Source of the DNA: Rugamonas rivuli
GTDB taxonomy: Bacteria > Pseudomonadota > Gammaproteobacteria > Burkholderiales > Burkholderiaceae_D
Direction of reading: 5' to 3'
Length of the DNA stretch: 64,000 bases
NCBI RefSeq assembly: GCF_009380165.1
Contig: NZ_WHUF01000013.1
Coordinates: 1 to 64,000 of the forward strand
The notes under the pieces are model-generated. The model was given only the letters and a program-made list of their open reading frames with translations, did not search any database and was not told the DNA's origin. A program made the position numbers and the translations under genes. Shown here piece after piece: positions 33,802-42,065 of this stretch; position 1 is the stretch's first letter; every line of letters begins with the position of its first letter.

Positions 33802-34338
33802 ATGAAATTAGTACACGCGCCAGACTACTCAATACGCGTCATCACAGAATCGACCTCGGATGCGGAGCCGATGTGTGAAGTCATTATCGCAGGAGCAGCT
33901 ACGGGTAAAGTCCTCCAAGGCGCCGTGTTTGAAGCAGGCCTTAGGTGGAACGAATATACCCTGCTCTTTATCACCAACGATGTGCCTTTTGAAGACACGC
34001 TGAACATCTATCTGCTCGACCAGCATTTGAATATCGCTGACTATGCGCGGATGTACTTCATGTACTCAACAGGTATTTTTTCCGATCTGGACCTGACGGA
34101 AGCAGATACCGTTCGCTTCAGATTCCTGGGGGAGATGACCTGGAAACTCAAGCTCTTCCCCGAGAAAAGGTTTGCCATCCCCATATTCTCAGCCCCCCTA
34201 GGAGTGCACCGTCCGTTTACATTTTCACAAAGATTTCAGCTATCGGCACATCCCTTACCCAAACATAGCAAGCCGCAGGATCATCAAACAATCCCGTCAC
34301 GCCGCGCAACGCGGATGAGAGTTACGCCAAAGGGATAA
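33802..34338 (+). CDS. Candidate cognate immunity protein of the glycine-zipper gene
   Basis: A 178-residue protein, probably cytoplasmic, with no membrane segment. It has a compact acidic/aromatic pattern (EYTLLFITNDVPFEDTLNIYLLD, ARMYFMYSTGIFSDLDL, FRFLGEMTWKLKLFPEKRFAIP, GVHRPFTF). After about residue 142 the sequence turns into a basic, Pro/His-rich tail that does not look like the rest. The reading frame may be shifted there, or the tail may be a species-specific extension. Position directly after the glycine-zipper gene and shared AT-rich composition suggest an effector-immunity pair; no function is proven. Confidence 0.65.
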   Translation: MKLVHAPDYSIRVITESTSDAEPMCEVIIAGAATGKVLQGAVFEAGLRWNEYTLLFITNDVPFEDTLNIYLLDQHLNIADYARMYFMYSTGIFSDLDLTEADTVRFRFLGEMTWKLKLFPEKRFAIPIFSAPLGVHRPFTFSQRFQLSAHPLPKHSKPQDHQTIPSRRATRMRVTPKG

Positions 34339-34447
34339 GTGCATACGCCCGCTTCGCAGAAACGCAGCGCGCCCCCTCAGTGAGATAGCGTTCTGATCCT
34401 GCCTGGCCTGTGCTAAAGTTGGCAATTTCACAGCAAAAGTTCAACGC

Positions 34448-34948
34448 ATGCACGCCATACCCGCCCGGATGACCTACCTGCGCAATGCCGAAGCAGTCTG
34501 CAGCTTCGCCTTGCCTGCCATCTTCTGCTACGACTGGCAGAGGTCGGGCGATCCAGTCACATGGGGGATGCGGGGAGCGGCGCTCGTGCTGATCAGCTAC
34601 ATCTTGCTGCAGGGCGTGCTGTACTGGCATCTCAAGTTGCAGTCGGTCGTGCAGCGCCAGCCATTGCCGGCGTATTTCCAGCCGCTGTACCGCTTCTTCA
34701 AATACTCGAACTTCCTGGCCATCGCTGCCGTGGCCGCGTTCATTGCAGCGATGAACGACGCCACCACCTCGACTGCGGACCTGTTGTGGTCGTATGGTTT
34801 GCTGACGCTCGCAGTGCTGGAGCAGATCAACTACTACCACTATCAACTGATGTACGACACGCGCGCCGCCTTCGCCTATCTGCGCCGCAACGGCCGCCTG
34901 CGCAAAGCAGCGCTGGGACTGGACCTTGAGCGGCAGAAAGCCATATAA
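34448..34948 (+). CDS. Small multi-pass membrane protein, unknown function
   Basis: A 166-residue protein with about four hydrophobic segments (near 14-26, 40-62, 90-108 and 115-132) and a basic C-terminus (LRRNGRLRKAALGL). No motif recognised. It stands alone between the AT-rich pair and the phosphatase gene. The ribosome-binding site is weak, so the start could also be the second Met (MTYLRNAE). Confidence 0.68.
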   Translation: MHAIPARMTYLRNAEAVCSFALPAIFCYDWQRSGDPVTWGMRGAALVLISYILLQGVLYWHLKLQSVVQRQPLPAYFQPLYRFFKYSNFLAIAAVAAFIAAMNDATTSTADLLWSYGLLTLAVLEQINYYHYQLMYDTRAAFAYLRRNGRLRKAALGLDLERQKAI

Positions 34949-35089
34949 GCGCTCCAAGGAAGTCACCAATATCATTTTCGGTATCAACCGATCATATTTC
35001 CGCTAGGAAGCGTTTTCGACGGCGGCGTAACCACCCTGTCATATGAGGCCACTACCTTGGTGCGTTTTCCACCATCGTACGGTCCTTAT

Positions 35090-37036
35090 ATGCAATTGTT
35101 TTCAACGCGTCCCCACATCCTGGCCCTGAGTATCGGGTTGGCCCTGAGCGCCTGCGGCGGCTCCTCCACGGAAGAACCGCTGGTGATTCCGGCTGCGCCA
35201 GCCGACCAGGGCACGGCTGAAGTGGCGTCGCTGCCATCCGCCACCGCCTTTGTCGACACCATCGCCACCAACCAGCGCGGCGATGCCCGCTACGCGACGT
35301 TGGCCACCAACGCCGGCGTGCGCATCCTGGGCGGCTTCCTCGATGTGTGGAAACCGCTGACCGAAATCGTCGATGCCGGCGTCACCGCACCCGCCGTCGA
35401 CAGCTTCCCTGCCGTGGTCGCCTCCACCTGGACCGGCGTGCCCAACGACGGCACCCCGGATGGCAAAGTGGTCAACGCCGCCGTGCATCAGGCCAATATC
35501 GACTATGTCGTCAAAGCCACCGCCAACCGTACGGCGGATCAAGCCACGCAAGCCTATCTGGACGACCGCCGCGGCAAAGGCTACAGCGTCACCGACGGCA
35601 TGGGTCCGCTGACCAGCGCCTGGCGCACCGCCGCCCAGCAGGCCACCAGCATCAACGGAGTCGCGGCCGACGCCACCAGCGTGCTGTACAACGACAGCGG
35701 CAACAACACCGGTGTCGCCGGCAGCGCCAACGCCAGCTTCGGCAGTGTGGTCGACCTGGTCAACCTCGTCGGCGGCAACGCCTCCACCGAGCCGGCCAAG
35801 CGCTTCTACAAATACGCTCGCCCTTACCGCTGGAGCAGCAGCGTGCAGGTATTGCCGACGCTGGTTCCGGCCAAGAGCAGCACGCCGGCCACCGACGGCG
35901 GCTTCACCAGCGGCCACTCGGCCGAAGCCGCGCGCGATGCGGTAGCCATGGCCTATGCGGTGCCGGAGCGCTTCCAGGAGATGCTGAGCCGAGGCCTGGA
36001 ACTGGGCGAATCGCGCATCCTGGCCGGCATGCACTCGCCGCTGGATGTGTTGAGCGGCCGTATCCTCGGCCAGGCCAGCGCCGCCGCCAATCTGGCGGAT
36101 CCGGCCAACGCGGCCAAGAAAGCCGCCGCCTTCATGCAGGCGCACGCCACGCTGATGGCCGCAACCGGCACCACCGCCGACAACTTTGCCGCTTACGCAC
36201 AGTCCGGCACTGCGGCCAACGACCGCTTCGCCGACTACGCGACCAACAAAGCCAACTACCTGCGCCGCAGTACCTACGGCTTCGCGCCGGTCGCCGCCAC
36301 CAATGTCGCCGCCGCCGTGCCGAAAGGCGCGGAAGTGCTGCTGGAAACCCGCCAGCCTTACCTGAGCGACGCCCAGCGCCGCGTGGTGCTGAAGACCACC
36401 GCGCTGCCATCGGGCTATCCGGTCATGGACGATGCTGAAGGCTGGGGCCGCTTGAACCTGTTCGCTGCGGCGGACGGCTACGGCGCGTTCAACGGCAACG
36501 TCACCATCGTCATGGACGCCAGCAAGGGCGGCTTCAACGCGGTGGACCGCTGGCGCAACGACATCAGCGGCACCGGCAAGCTGATCAAGCAAGGCACGGG
36601 CACGCTGAAGCTGGCCGGCGCCAACAGCTGGACCGGCGGCACCGAGCTGGCCGCCGGCACGCTGCAAGGCGATTCCGCCGCCGCGTTCGGCGCTGGCGAC
36701 GTCTACGTCAGCGGCGGCACGCTGGTGGCCAACGCCCCTGCCCCGCTGAAGGTCGCCGGCAAATATACCCAGCTGAGCGGCAGCACCACGCTGGAGCTGG
36801 ACCTGGGCGCCGCCGGCAGCCAGGGCAGCCTGGCCGTGGCCACCACCGCCACCATCGCCGGCGGAACGCTGCGCGTGAAATTCGTCAACGGCTACAAACC
36901 CAAGGCGGGCGACGTGCTGACCGTCATCACAGCGGCCAGCCTGAAGGGCAAGTTCACGACCATCGCGGTGGATGGCTTTGCCAACGTCACGCCCAACTAC
37001 AGCGCCACCACGCTGACATTGACCGTCGGCAGCTAA
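35090..37036 (+). CDS. Lipoprotein PAP2/class A acid phosphatase with autotransporter-type repeats
   Basis: A 648-residue protein. The lipobox is LSAC with the lipidated Cys at residue 22. The middle region carries the acid phosphatase signature KX6RP (Lys237, KRFYKYARP), TSGH (His276; Thr replaces the usual Pro) and SRX5HX3D (SRILAGMHSPLD). From about residue 480 the sequence becomes a passenger-associated beta-strand repeat (GTGTLKLAGANSWTGGT, GTLQGDSAAAFG) and ends with a small beta domain, with no outer-membrane barrel. It probably hydrolyses phosphomonoesters at the cell surface or periplasm. I chose the ATG at 35090 because it gives the lipoprotein signal directly. Confidence 0.88.
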   Translation: MQLFSTRPHILALSIGLALSACGGSSTEEPLVIPAAPADQGTAEVASLPSATAFVDTIATNQRGDARYATLATNAGVRILGGFLDVWKPLTEIVDAGVTAPAVDSFPAVVASTWTGVPNDGTPDGKVVNAAVHQANIDYVVKATANRTADQATQAYLDDRRGKGYSVTDGMGPLTSAWRTAAQQATSINGVAADATSVLYNDSGNNTGVAGSANASFGSVVDLVNLVGGNASTEPAKRFYKYARPYRWSSSVQVLPTLVPAKSSTPATDGGFTSGHSAEAARDAVAMAYAVPERFQEMLSRGLELGESRILAGMHSPLDVLSGRILGQASAAANLADPANAAKKAAAFMQAHATLMAATGTTADNFAAYAQSGTAANDRFADYATNKANYLRRSTYGFAPVAATNVAAAVPKGAEVLLETRQPYLSDAQRRVVLKTTALPSGYPVMDDAEGWGRLNLFAAADGYGAFNGNVTIVMDASKGGFNAVDRWRNDISGTGKLIKQGTGTLKLAGANSWTGGTELAAGTLQGDSAAAFGAGDVYVSGGTLVANAPAPLKVAGKYTQLSGSTTLELDLGAAGSQGSLAVATTATIAGGTLRVKFVNGYKPKAGDVLTVITAASLKGKFTTIAVDGFANVTPNYSATTLTLTVGS

Positions 37037-37046
37037 GCCGCACGAA

Positions 37047-37069
37047 GCCCGGGCGCGAGCCGCCCGGGC
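37047..37069 (+). terminator. GC hairpin after the phosphatase gene
   Basis: GCCCGGGCG pairs perfectly with CGCCCGGGC around loop CGAGC, 10 bases after the stop. There is no T run, so it is a terminator-like or mRNA-stabilising hairpin. Confidence 0.55.
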
Positions 37070-37129
37070 AATTGCCCGATGCGTGACAATAGCTGCGTTT
37101 ATCGGAGACGCCGACCATAAGGGACAGTA

Positions 37130-37424
37130 ATGACATTGAAGCCCAAGCACATACGCGAAATGCTCTTGCTAGCCCTGTCACTTTTCTACCTCCTCCTGGC
37201 ATCCGCCAGCGCAAGCACGTGTTACGGCACAATCGCCAACGGCCGCCTGCAAGATCAAACAGGTCATCTTCCAAAAAGAGCTCGTGACGCTGCTGCTGCA
37301 GACGAAACGCGGCAGCTACCTGCGCAACAACGTGGCCTTCATGAAGGCCACACCATGGATCAGGCACGATGAGCACTATCACGTGGACTTTTCCATACCC
37401 TGCCGCCGCCTTCAACCGCCATAA
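37130..37424 (+). pseudogene. mepA: Remnant of mepA (penicillin-insensitive murein endopeptidase)
   Basis: The frame starting at 37130 encodes a signal peptide (MLLLALSLFYLLLASASAS) and then TCYGTIANGRL, the N-terminus of MepA-type endopeptidases. A shift of reading frame around 37250 then gives QVIFQKELVTLLLQTKRG and TPWIRHDEHYHVDFSIPC, the MepA C-terminus with the zinc-ligand HDEHYH motif, ending at TAA 37422-37424. About 40 N-terminal and 55 C-terminal residues are joined and roughly 170 central residues of the family (including other zinc ligands) are missing. So this is an internally deleted, inactive gene. Confidence 0.82.
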
Positions 37425-37435
37425 CAACTGATGCA

Positions 37436-37460
37436 CTTTGACAACAGCTAATTGTTAAAG
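37436..37460. promoter_or_regulatory. Near-palindrome upstream of the TonB receptor
   Basis: CTTTGACAA (37436-37444) and TTGTTAAAG (37452-37460) are inverted repeats with one mismatch around a 7-base centre. The left arm includes a TTGACA -35-like box. A regulator operator at the receptor promoter is plausible. It lies 50 bases before the start codon. Confidence 0.4.
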
Positions 37461-37509
37461 TGAAAATCCGCGTGTATTGTGGTGCTCTTGATGTTGTTCA
37501 ACACCCAAC

Positions 37510-39615
37510 ATGAAACAGCCCCTTTCCTTCCGCATGCAGCCCGGCCCAGGCTGGCTGTTGGCCTTGGCCCTGGCGGCCTGCCATCCCCTGACAGCCTCCG
37601 CGACCACGCCGGAAGACGAAGACCTGGCCCTGTACGGCATGGACCGCTCCGCCATCAGTCTGGCAACCGGCTCCACCCAGCTCCTGCGCCGTGCGCCGGC
37701 GGTGGCCTCCGTGGTGACGGCCGAGGATATCGCCGCCATCGGCGCCACCGACCTGAACCAAGTACTGGAAACCGTGGCCGGCATCCACGTCACGCGCGGG
37801 GCGCCGCTGTATCCGCCGCTGTACATCATTCGCGGCATCGGCAGCGGCGGCCCCACCAACCCGCAAGTGCTGGTCATGCTCAACGGCCTGCGGATGAGCA
37901 CCGACTACACCGGCGACAAAGGCAATATGTGGGTCAGCATGCCGGTGACGAATGTGGCGCGGATCGAAATCATCCGCGGCCCCGGCTCCGCCCTGTATGG
38001 CGCCGACGCGTTCGCCGGCGTCATCAACATCATCACCAAGACGGCGGACCAGATCCCGGGCCTGCACGCGGGCGTGCAAGCGGGCTCGTTCAAAACGCGC
38101 AACGCCTGGCTGGAGTACGGCCACAAGCAAGACCAGCTGGCCATCGCGGCCTATCTGCAAGCGGGCCGCACCGATGGCCCGGACGGCGTCATCGAAGCCG
38201 ACGCGCAAACGCTCAACGACAGCCGCTTCGGCACCCATGCCAGCAAGGCGCCCGGCAAGATGAGCGCAGGCTACAGCGCCTACGATGGCGGCCTCGACCT
38301 GTCCTATCAGCGCTGGCGCTGGCGCACCAACCTGAAATGGCGCGGCGACGTCGGCACCGGCCCCGGCGTCAACTCGGCGCTGGACCCGGACCACAAGACC
38401 CGCACCGGCATGGCGCTCAGCGAACTGGCCTGGACTGCGCCCGACTTTTCCGACGCGTGGAACGTGGGCGCTACGCTCAGCTACATGTTTTTCACCGAAC
38501 AGTCGCCCGATGGGCTGGGACTGTTTCCGGCCGGCGCGCGCATCGGCCCCAACTTGTTCCCGAACGGGATGATCGGCGGCCCCAGCCGCTGGGAGCGCAA
38601 TCTGCGCAGCGCGGCCTACGCCACCTACAGCGGCTGGAACCACCACGCGCTGCGCCTGGGCATCGGCCATGACGACCTGTATCTGTACCAGGTCAGCACG
38701 ATGAAGAACTTCCTGCTCAACCCGGCGGGCGTGCCGATACCGACCGGCCCGGTGATCGACTACGGCGCCATCCAGCCGCACATCCTGCCGCAGCGCCGCA
38801 AGATCAACTATGCCTACATCCAGGACGAATGGCAGTTCGCGCGCGACTGGGCGCTGACGGCCGGCGTCCGCCACGACGATTACTCCGACTTCGGCGGCAC
38901 CACCAATCCGCGCCTGGCGCTGGTGTGGGATGCCGACCTGAACGTCACAGTCAAGCTGCTGCACGGCCGCGCCTTCCGTTCGCCCAGCTTCAACGAACAG
39001 ACCGGCATCAACCCGGTCAACATGGGCAATCTGAAGATCGAGCCGGAGACCATCGCCACCACCGAAGCGGCGCTGGCGTGGCAAGCGCGCCATGACCTGG
39101 CCGTCAACCTCAGCCTGTTCCGCTACAAGATGAAAGACCTGATACGCTCGGTGCCGAATCCGGCGCCGGCGCCGGGCGCCACCTACCAGAACAGCGGCAG
39201 CCAGGACGGCAACGGCGGCGAGGTCGAGCTGACGTGGGATGTGGACGCCAACCTGCGCTGGCAAGCGAACTACGCGCGCCAGAACGCGCGCGATCCGGGC
39301 TATGCGCCGCGCCATCACGCCAACACCCGCGTGGACTGGAGCTTCAGCCCCGGCTGGCGCCTGACGCCGCAGCTGAACTGGGTGGCCGGCCGCCGCCGGG
39401 CGCTCGGCGACGCGCGCGCGCCGATTGCAGACTACCGCACCGTCGACGCCACGCTGACGCGGCGGCTGCCGCATGGCTGGACCGTGTCGGCCAGCGTGCG
39501 CAATATGTTCGACGCCGACGCCCGCGAACCCAGCCTGACGCCGGGACTGGCGCTGCCGTTCGATATTCCGGTATCGCCGCGCGCGGTGGAGCTGATGCTC
39601 AGCGTGAAGCTGTAA
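37510..39615 (+). CDS. TonB-dependent outer-membrane receptor
   Basis: A 701-residue protein. Signal peptide to about residue 31, then a plug domain (about 58-170; APAVASVVTAEDIAAIGATDLNQVLETVAGI, RIEIIRGPGSALYGADAFAGVINIITK). The 22-strand barrel region follows, with typical FRSPSFNEQ and NMFDADAREPSLTPG and a C-terminal ELMLSVKL ending in Leu. No classic TonB box is obvious near the mature N-terminus; DLALYGM is the nearest candidate. The ligand is unknown; the barrel is closest in style to cobalamin/colicin-type (BtuB/CirA-like) receptors. Convergent with the MocR gene, 9 bases apart. Confidence 0.92.
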   Translation: MKQPLSFRMQPGPGWLLALALAACHPLTASATTPEDEDLALYGMDRSAISLATGSTQLLRRAPAVASVVTAEDIAAIGATDLNQVLETVAGIHVTRGAPLYPPLYIIRGIGSGGPTNPQVLVMLNGLRMSTDYTGDKGNMWVSMPVTNVARIEIIRGPGSALYGADAFAGVINIITKTADQIPGLHAGVQAGSFKTRNAWLEYGHKQDQLAIAAYLQAGRTDGPDGVIEADAQTLNDSRFGTHASKAPGKMSAGYSAYDGGLDLSYQRWRWRTNLKWRGDVGTGPGVNSALDPDHKTRTGMALSELAWTAPDFSDAWNVGATLSYMFFTEQSPDGLGLFPAGARIGPNLFPNGMIGGPSRWERNLRSAAYATYSGWNHHALRLGIGHDDLYLYQVSTMKNFLLNPAGVPIPTGPVIDYGAIQPHILPQRRKINYAYIQDEWQFARDWALTAGVRHDDYSDFGGTTNPRLALVWDADLNVTVKLLHGRAFRSPSFNEQTGINPVNMGNLKIEPETIATTEAALAWQARHDLAVNLSLFRYKMKDLIRSVPNPAPAPGATYQNSGSQDGNGGEVELTWDVDANLRWQANYARQNARDPGYAPRHHANTRVDWSFSPGWRLTPQLNWVAGRRRALGDARAPIADYRTVDATLTRRLPHGWTVSASVRNMFDADAREPSLTPGLALPFDIPVSPRAVELMLSVKL

Positions 39616-39624
39616 CGCGCCCGG

Positions 39625-41034
39625 TCAGCGCATCCGCTTTTTCAGGAAGGCAAAGATGCGCGGGTCATGCGCGTAGGCGACGTTGAAACGCAGGAAGCGC
39701 CCGGCGGTGTTGCTGACGCTGAAGACATTCCCCGGCGCGAACAATATATCGGCCTTCAACCCCGCGCCGGCAATCGCCGACGCATCCATGTCCGCCCCGC
39801 CCTGCACCCATAGAAACGGTCCGCCGGCCGGCTCGGCCCACGGCTCCAGCCCGCTGTCCCGCAAGCGCTTGCGCACCGACACCGAAGCCTTCCGCAAGCG
39901 CTGGCGGATGGCCTCGGTATGCTTGCGGTAGCTGCCGTCGAGCAGCAGCCTGGAGATCAGCCGTGCCGACAGTTCGTTGTTGCCGAACGTGGTGGCCAGC
40001 TTCAAATCCAGGATCGCCTCCACCCACTCCTGTTTGGCGACCAGGTAGCCGCAGCGCGTGGCGCCCGACAGCGTCTTGGAAAAACTGCCGATGTAGATCA
40101 CGTTCTGCAACTGGTCCAGCGCGGCGAGGCGCACCGCCGGGCGTTCCTCCAGATCGGCAAAGGTGTCGTCCTCGATGATGGCGAAGCCGTGCTGCTGGCT
40201 CAGCAGCAGTATCCGGTGCACCACGGCCGCCGCGAAGGAAATGCCGGTGGGGTTTTGCAGCACCGTGTTGGTGATGTAGAGCCGGGGCCGATGCCGCGCC
40301 AGCTCGGCTTCGAACTGCTGCATGTCCGGCCCGTTCGGCGTGAGCGGGATGCCGACCACATGCACGCGGTGCGCGCGCAGGCTGGCCTGGAAATTGAAGT
40401 AGCACGGGTCGTCCACAAACACCGTGTCGCCGGGCTGCACCAGCAGGCGGATGGCCAGGTCCAACGCCTGGCTGCCGCTATCGGTCAGCACGATGCCGTC
40501 CAGCGGCGCCGCGACGCCACGCCCGTCCAGATGGCGCTGCAATTGTTCACGCAGCGGACGGTAGCCGGCCGGTTCGCCATAAGCCGTCAGGCCGTCGCCG
40601 GGATCGCGCCGCAAGGAGCCCAGCACGCGCCGTATGCCTTCGTCGTTCAGGTAGTCCGGCGGCAGCCAGCCGCAGCCTGGCCGCAAGGCATGCGGCGGCA
40701 ATTGCAAGGCGTTGCGCAGCATCCAGAACTCATCGACCTGGCGCAGCGGCGCGGCGGCCGGGCGGCCGATCTCCAGCACCGGCCTCGGCGTCGACACGAA
40801 GAAGCCGGACTTGGCGCGCGATACCGCCAGGCCTTGCGCCACCAGCCTGTCATAGGCCTCCACCGCCGTGGACTTGGAGATGCCGCCGGCCAGCGCGAAG
40901 CTGCGGATCGACGGCAGCTTGGCTCCCGGCGTCAGCTCGCGCGCCTCGATGGCGGCGGCAAAGTAGTCGACCACCTGTTCGATGACGCTGAGTCCGGAAG
41001 CGGCGCTACGGCTGAATGCTTGCATCTGTCCCAT
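39625..41034 (-). CDS. MocR/PdxR-type transcriptional regulator (GntR wHTH + aminotransferase-like domain)
   Basis: A 469-residue protein. A GntR winged helix lies at about 10-80 (SVIEQVVDYFAAAIEARELTPGAKLPSIRSFA). A fold-type I aminotransferase-like domain covers about 110-469, with the PLP Lys in IGSFSKTLSGATRCGYL. MocR proteins sense pyridoxal phosphate or amino compounds and usually control a divergent gene; here that is the EamA exporter. The ATG at 41032-41034 was chosen; MQAFSRSA nine bases later is an alternative. GTAC-core sites lie just upstream. Confidence 0.93.
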   Translation of the reverse strand: MGQMQAFSRSAASGLSVIEQVVDYFAAAIEARELTPGAKLPSIRSFALAGGISKSTAVEAYDRLVAQGLAVSRAKSGFFVSTPRPVLEIGRPAAAPLRQVDEFWMLRNALQLPPHALRPGCGWLPPDYLNDEGIRRVLGSLRRDPGDGLTAYGEPAGYRPLREQLQRHLDGRGVAAPLDGIVLTDSGSQALDLAIRLLVQPGDTVFVDDPCYFNFQASLRAHRVHVVGIPLTPNGPDMQQFEAELARHRPRLYITNTVLQNPTGISFAAAVVHRILLLSQQHGFAIIEDDTFADLEERPAVRLAALDQLQNVIYIGSFSKTLSGATRCGYLVAKQEWVEAILDLKLATTFGNNELSARLISRLLLDGSYRKHTEAIRQRLRKASVSVRKRLRDSGLEPWAEPAGGPFLWVQGGADMDASAIAGAGLKADILFAPGNVFSVSNTAGRFLRFNVAYAHDPRIFAFLKKRMR

Positions 41035-41038
41035 CCCT

Positions 41039-41078
41039 TGTACCAGTACAGTATCGAGTATTGTACCCAATCTGTACC
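41039..41078. promoter_or_regulatory. Probable MocR operator: repeated TGTACC / GTAC cores
   Basis: TGTACC occurs at 41039-41044, 41062-41067 and 41073-41078, with another GTAC at 41046-41049. The TGTACC copies start 23 and 11 bases apart, close to whole helical turns, as in direct-repeat MocR/PdxR sites. The cluster lies next to the MocR start and 61 bases before the eamA start. Confidence 0.62.
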
Positions 41079-41138
41079 TTAACGACGGTAGCCGCGCGCG
41101 CCTAGAATCTGCGGCATCTGAACTCCTGGGGAATAGCT

Positions 41139-42065
41139 GTGCGTACGGAATACTTGAAGGGCATGGCGCTTTGCCTGACTGCGGCGGTGGCATGGGGCGT
41201 GTCGTTCCCCGTGATGGGGCTGGCACTGCAGCGCATGGACCCGTTCAACTTCACCGCGTTCCGCTACGGCGCGGCGGCGGCCATCATGCTGGCGATCCTG
41301 TTCTACCGGGAAGGCGGCGCGGCCCTGCGCCTGCGCGGCCAGCGCTACGTGCTGGCCTGGGCGCTGGGCTCGTGCGGCTTCTGCGGCTACGGCTTCTTCA
41401 TCTTCCACGGCCAGCAGTTGGCCGGGCAATCCGGCGCCCTGTCCGCCTCCGCGATGATCGCGACCACGCCGATGCTGACGCTGCTCCTGAACTGGGCAAT
41501 ACGCCGCAAGCGCCCATCGGCCGTGGCGTTCGTCTGCATCGGGCTATCGTTCTTCGGCGTGCTGCTGGTGGTGTCGGGCGGCGCGCTGGACAGCCTGCTG
41601 CGCCAGGGCGTCGGCGGCGACTCGGCGGCCTTCCTGCTGCTCGGCGCGGCGTCGTGGGCGCTGTACACGCTGGGGGCCTCGTTCTTTCCTGCCTGGAGCG
41701 GCTATCGCTATTCCGCCATCACCACCGCCCTGGGTCTGACCACGATACTGGCCTCCGACCTGGCGCTGCAAACGCTGGGCTACATCCCCCGCCCCGCCCT
41801 GTCGGTGCTGCCTACACTGCTGCCGTACCTGGGCTATATGGTGCTGGTGGCCGGCGTGCTGGCGGTGCTTTGCTGGAACCTGGGCAACAAGATCATCACG
41901 CCGACCAACGGCGTGCTGTTCCTGGACGTGGTGCCGCTGACGGCGTTCGCGGTGGAAGCGCTGGCCGGCACGCCGATCACGCCGGGCCAGCTGGCAGGAG
42001 CTGCCTGTACCGCTGCGGCGCTGGTGCTCAACAATGTGTACCAGCGCCGCAGCCAGGCGGCTTAG
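41139..42065 (+). CDS. EamA/DMT-family transporter
   Basis: A 308-residue inner-membrane protein with ten predicted hydrophobic helices in two EamA repeats. The family N-terminus (GMALCLTAAVAWGVSFPVMGLAL) and the second-repeat ending (PLTAFAVEALAGTPITPGQLAGAACTAAALVL) are clear. These carriers usually export amino acids or other metabolites. GTG start with GGGGA upstream. Divergent from the MocR regulator, its likely controller. The stop overlaps the convergent yceI stop. Confidence 0.9.
   Translation: MRTEYLKGMALCLTAAVAWGVSFPVMGLALQRMDPFNFTAFRYGAAAAIMLAILFYREGGAALRLRGQRYVLAWALGSCGFCGYGFFIFHGQQLAGQSGALSASAMIATTPMLTLLLNWAIRRKRPSAVAFVCIGLSFFGVLLVVSGGALDSLLRQGVGGDSAAFLLLGAASWALYTLGASFFPAWSGYRYSAITTALGLTTILASDLALQTLGYIPRPALSVLPTLLPYLGYMVLVAGVLAVLCWNLGNKIITPTNGVLFLDVVPLTAFAVEALAGTPITPGQLAGAACTAAALVLNNVYQRRSQAA

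Noticed and set aside
35102..37150. Very long minus-strand frame opposite the phosphatase gene
   Set aside because: Composition is Gly/His/Val-rich and motif-free; the plus strand carries the full phosphatase signature and a lipobox.
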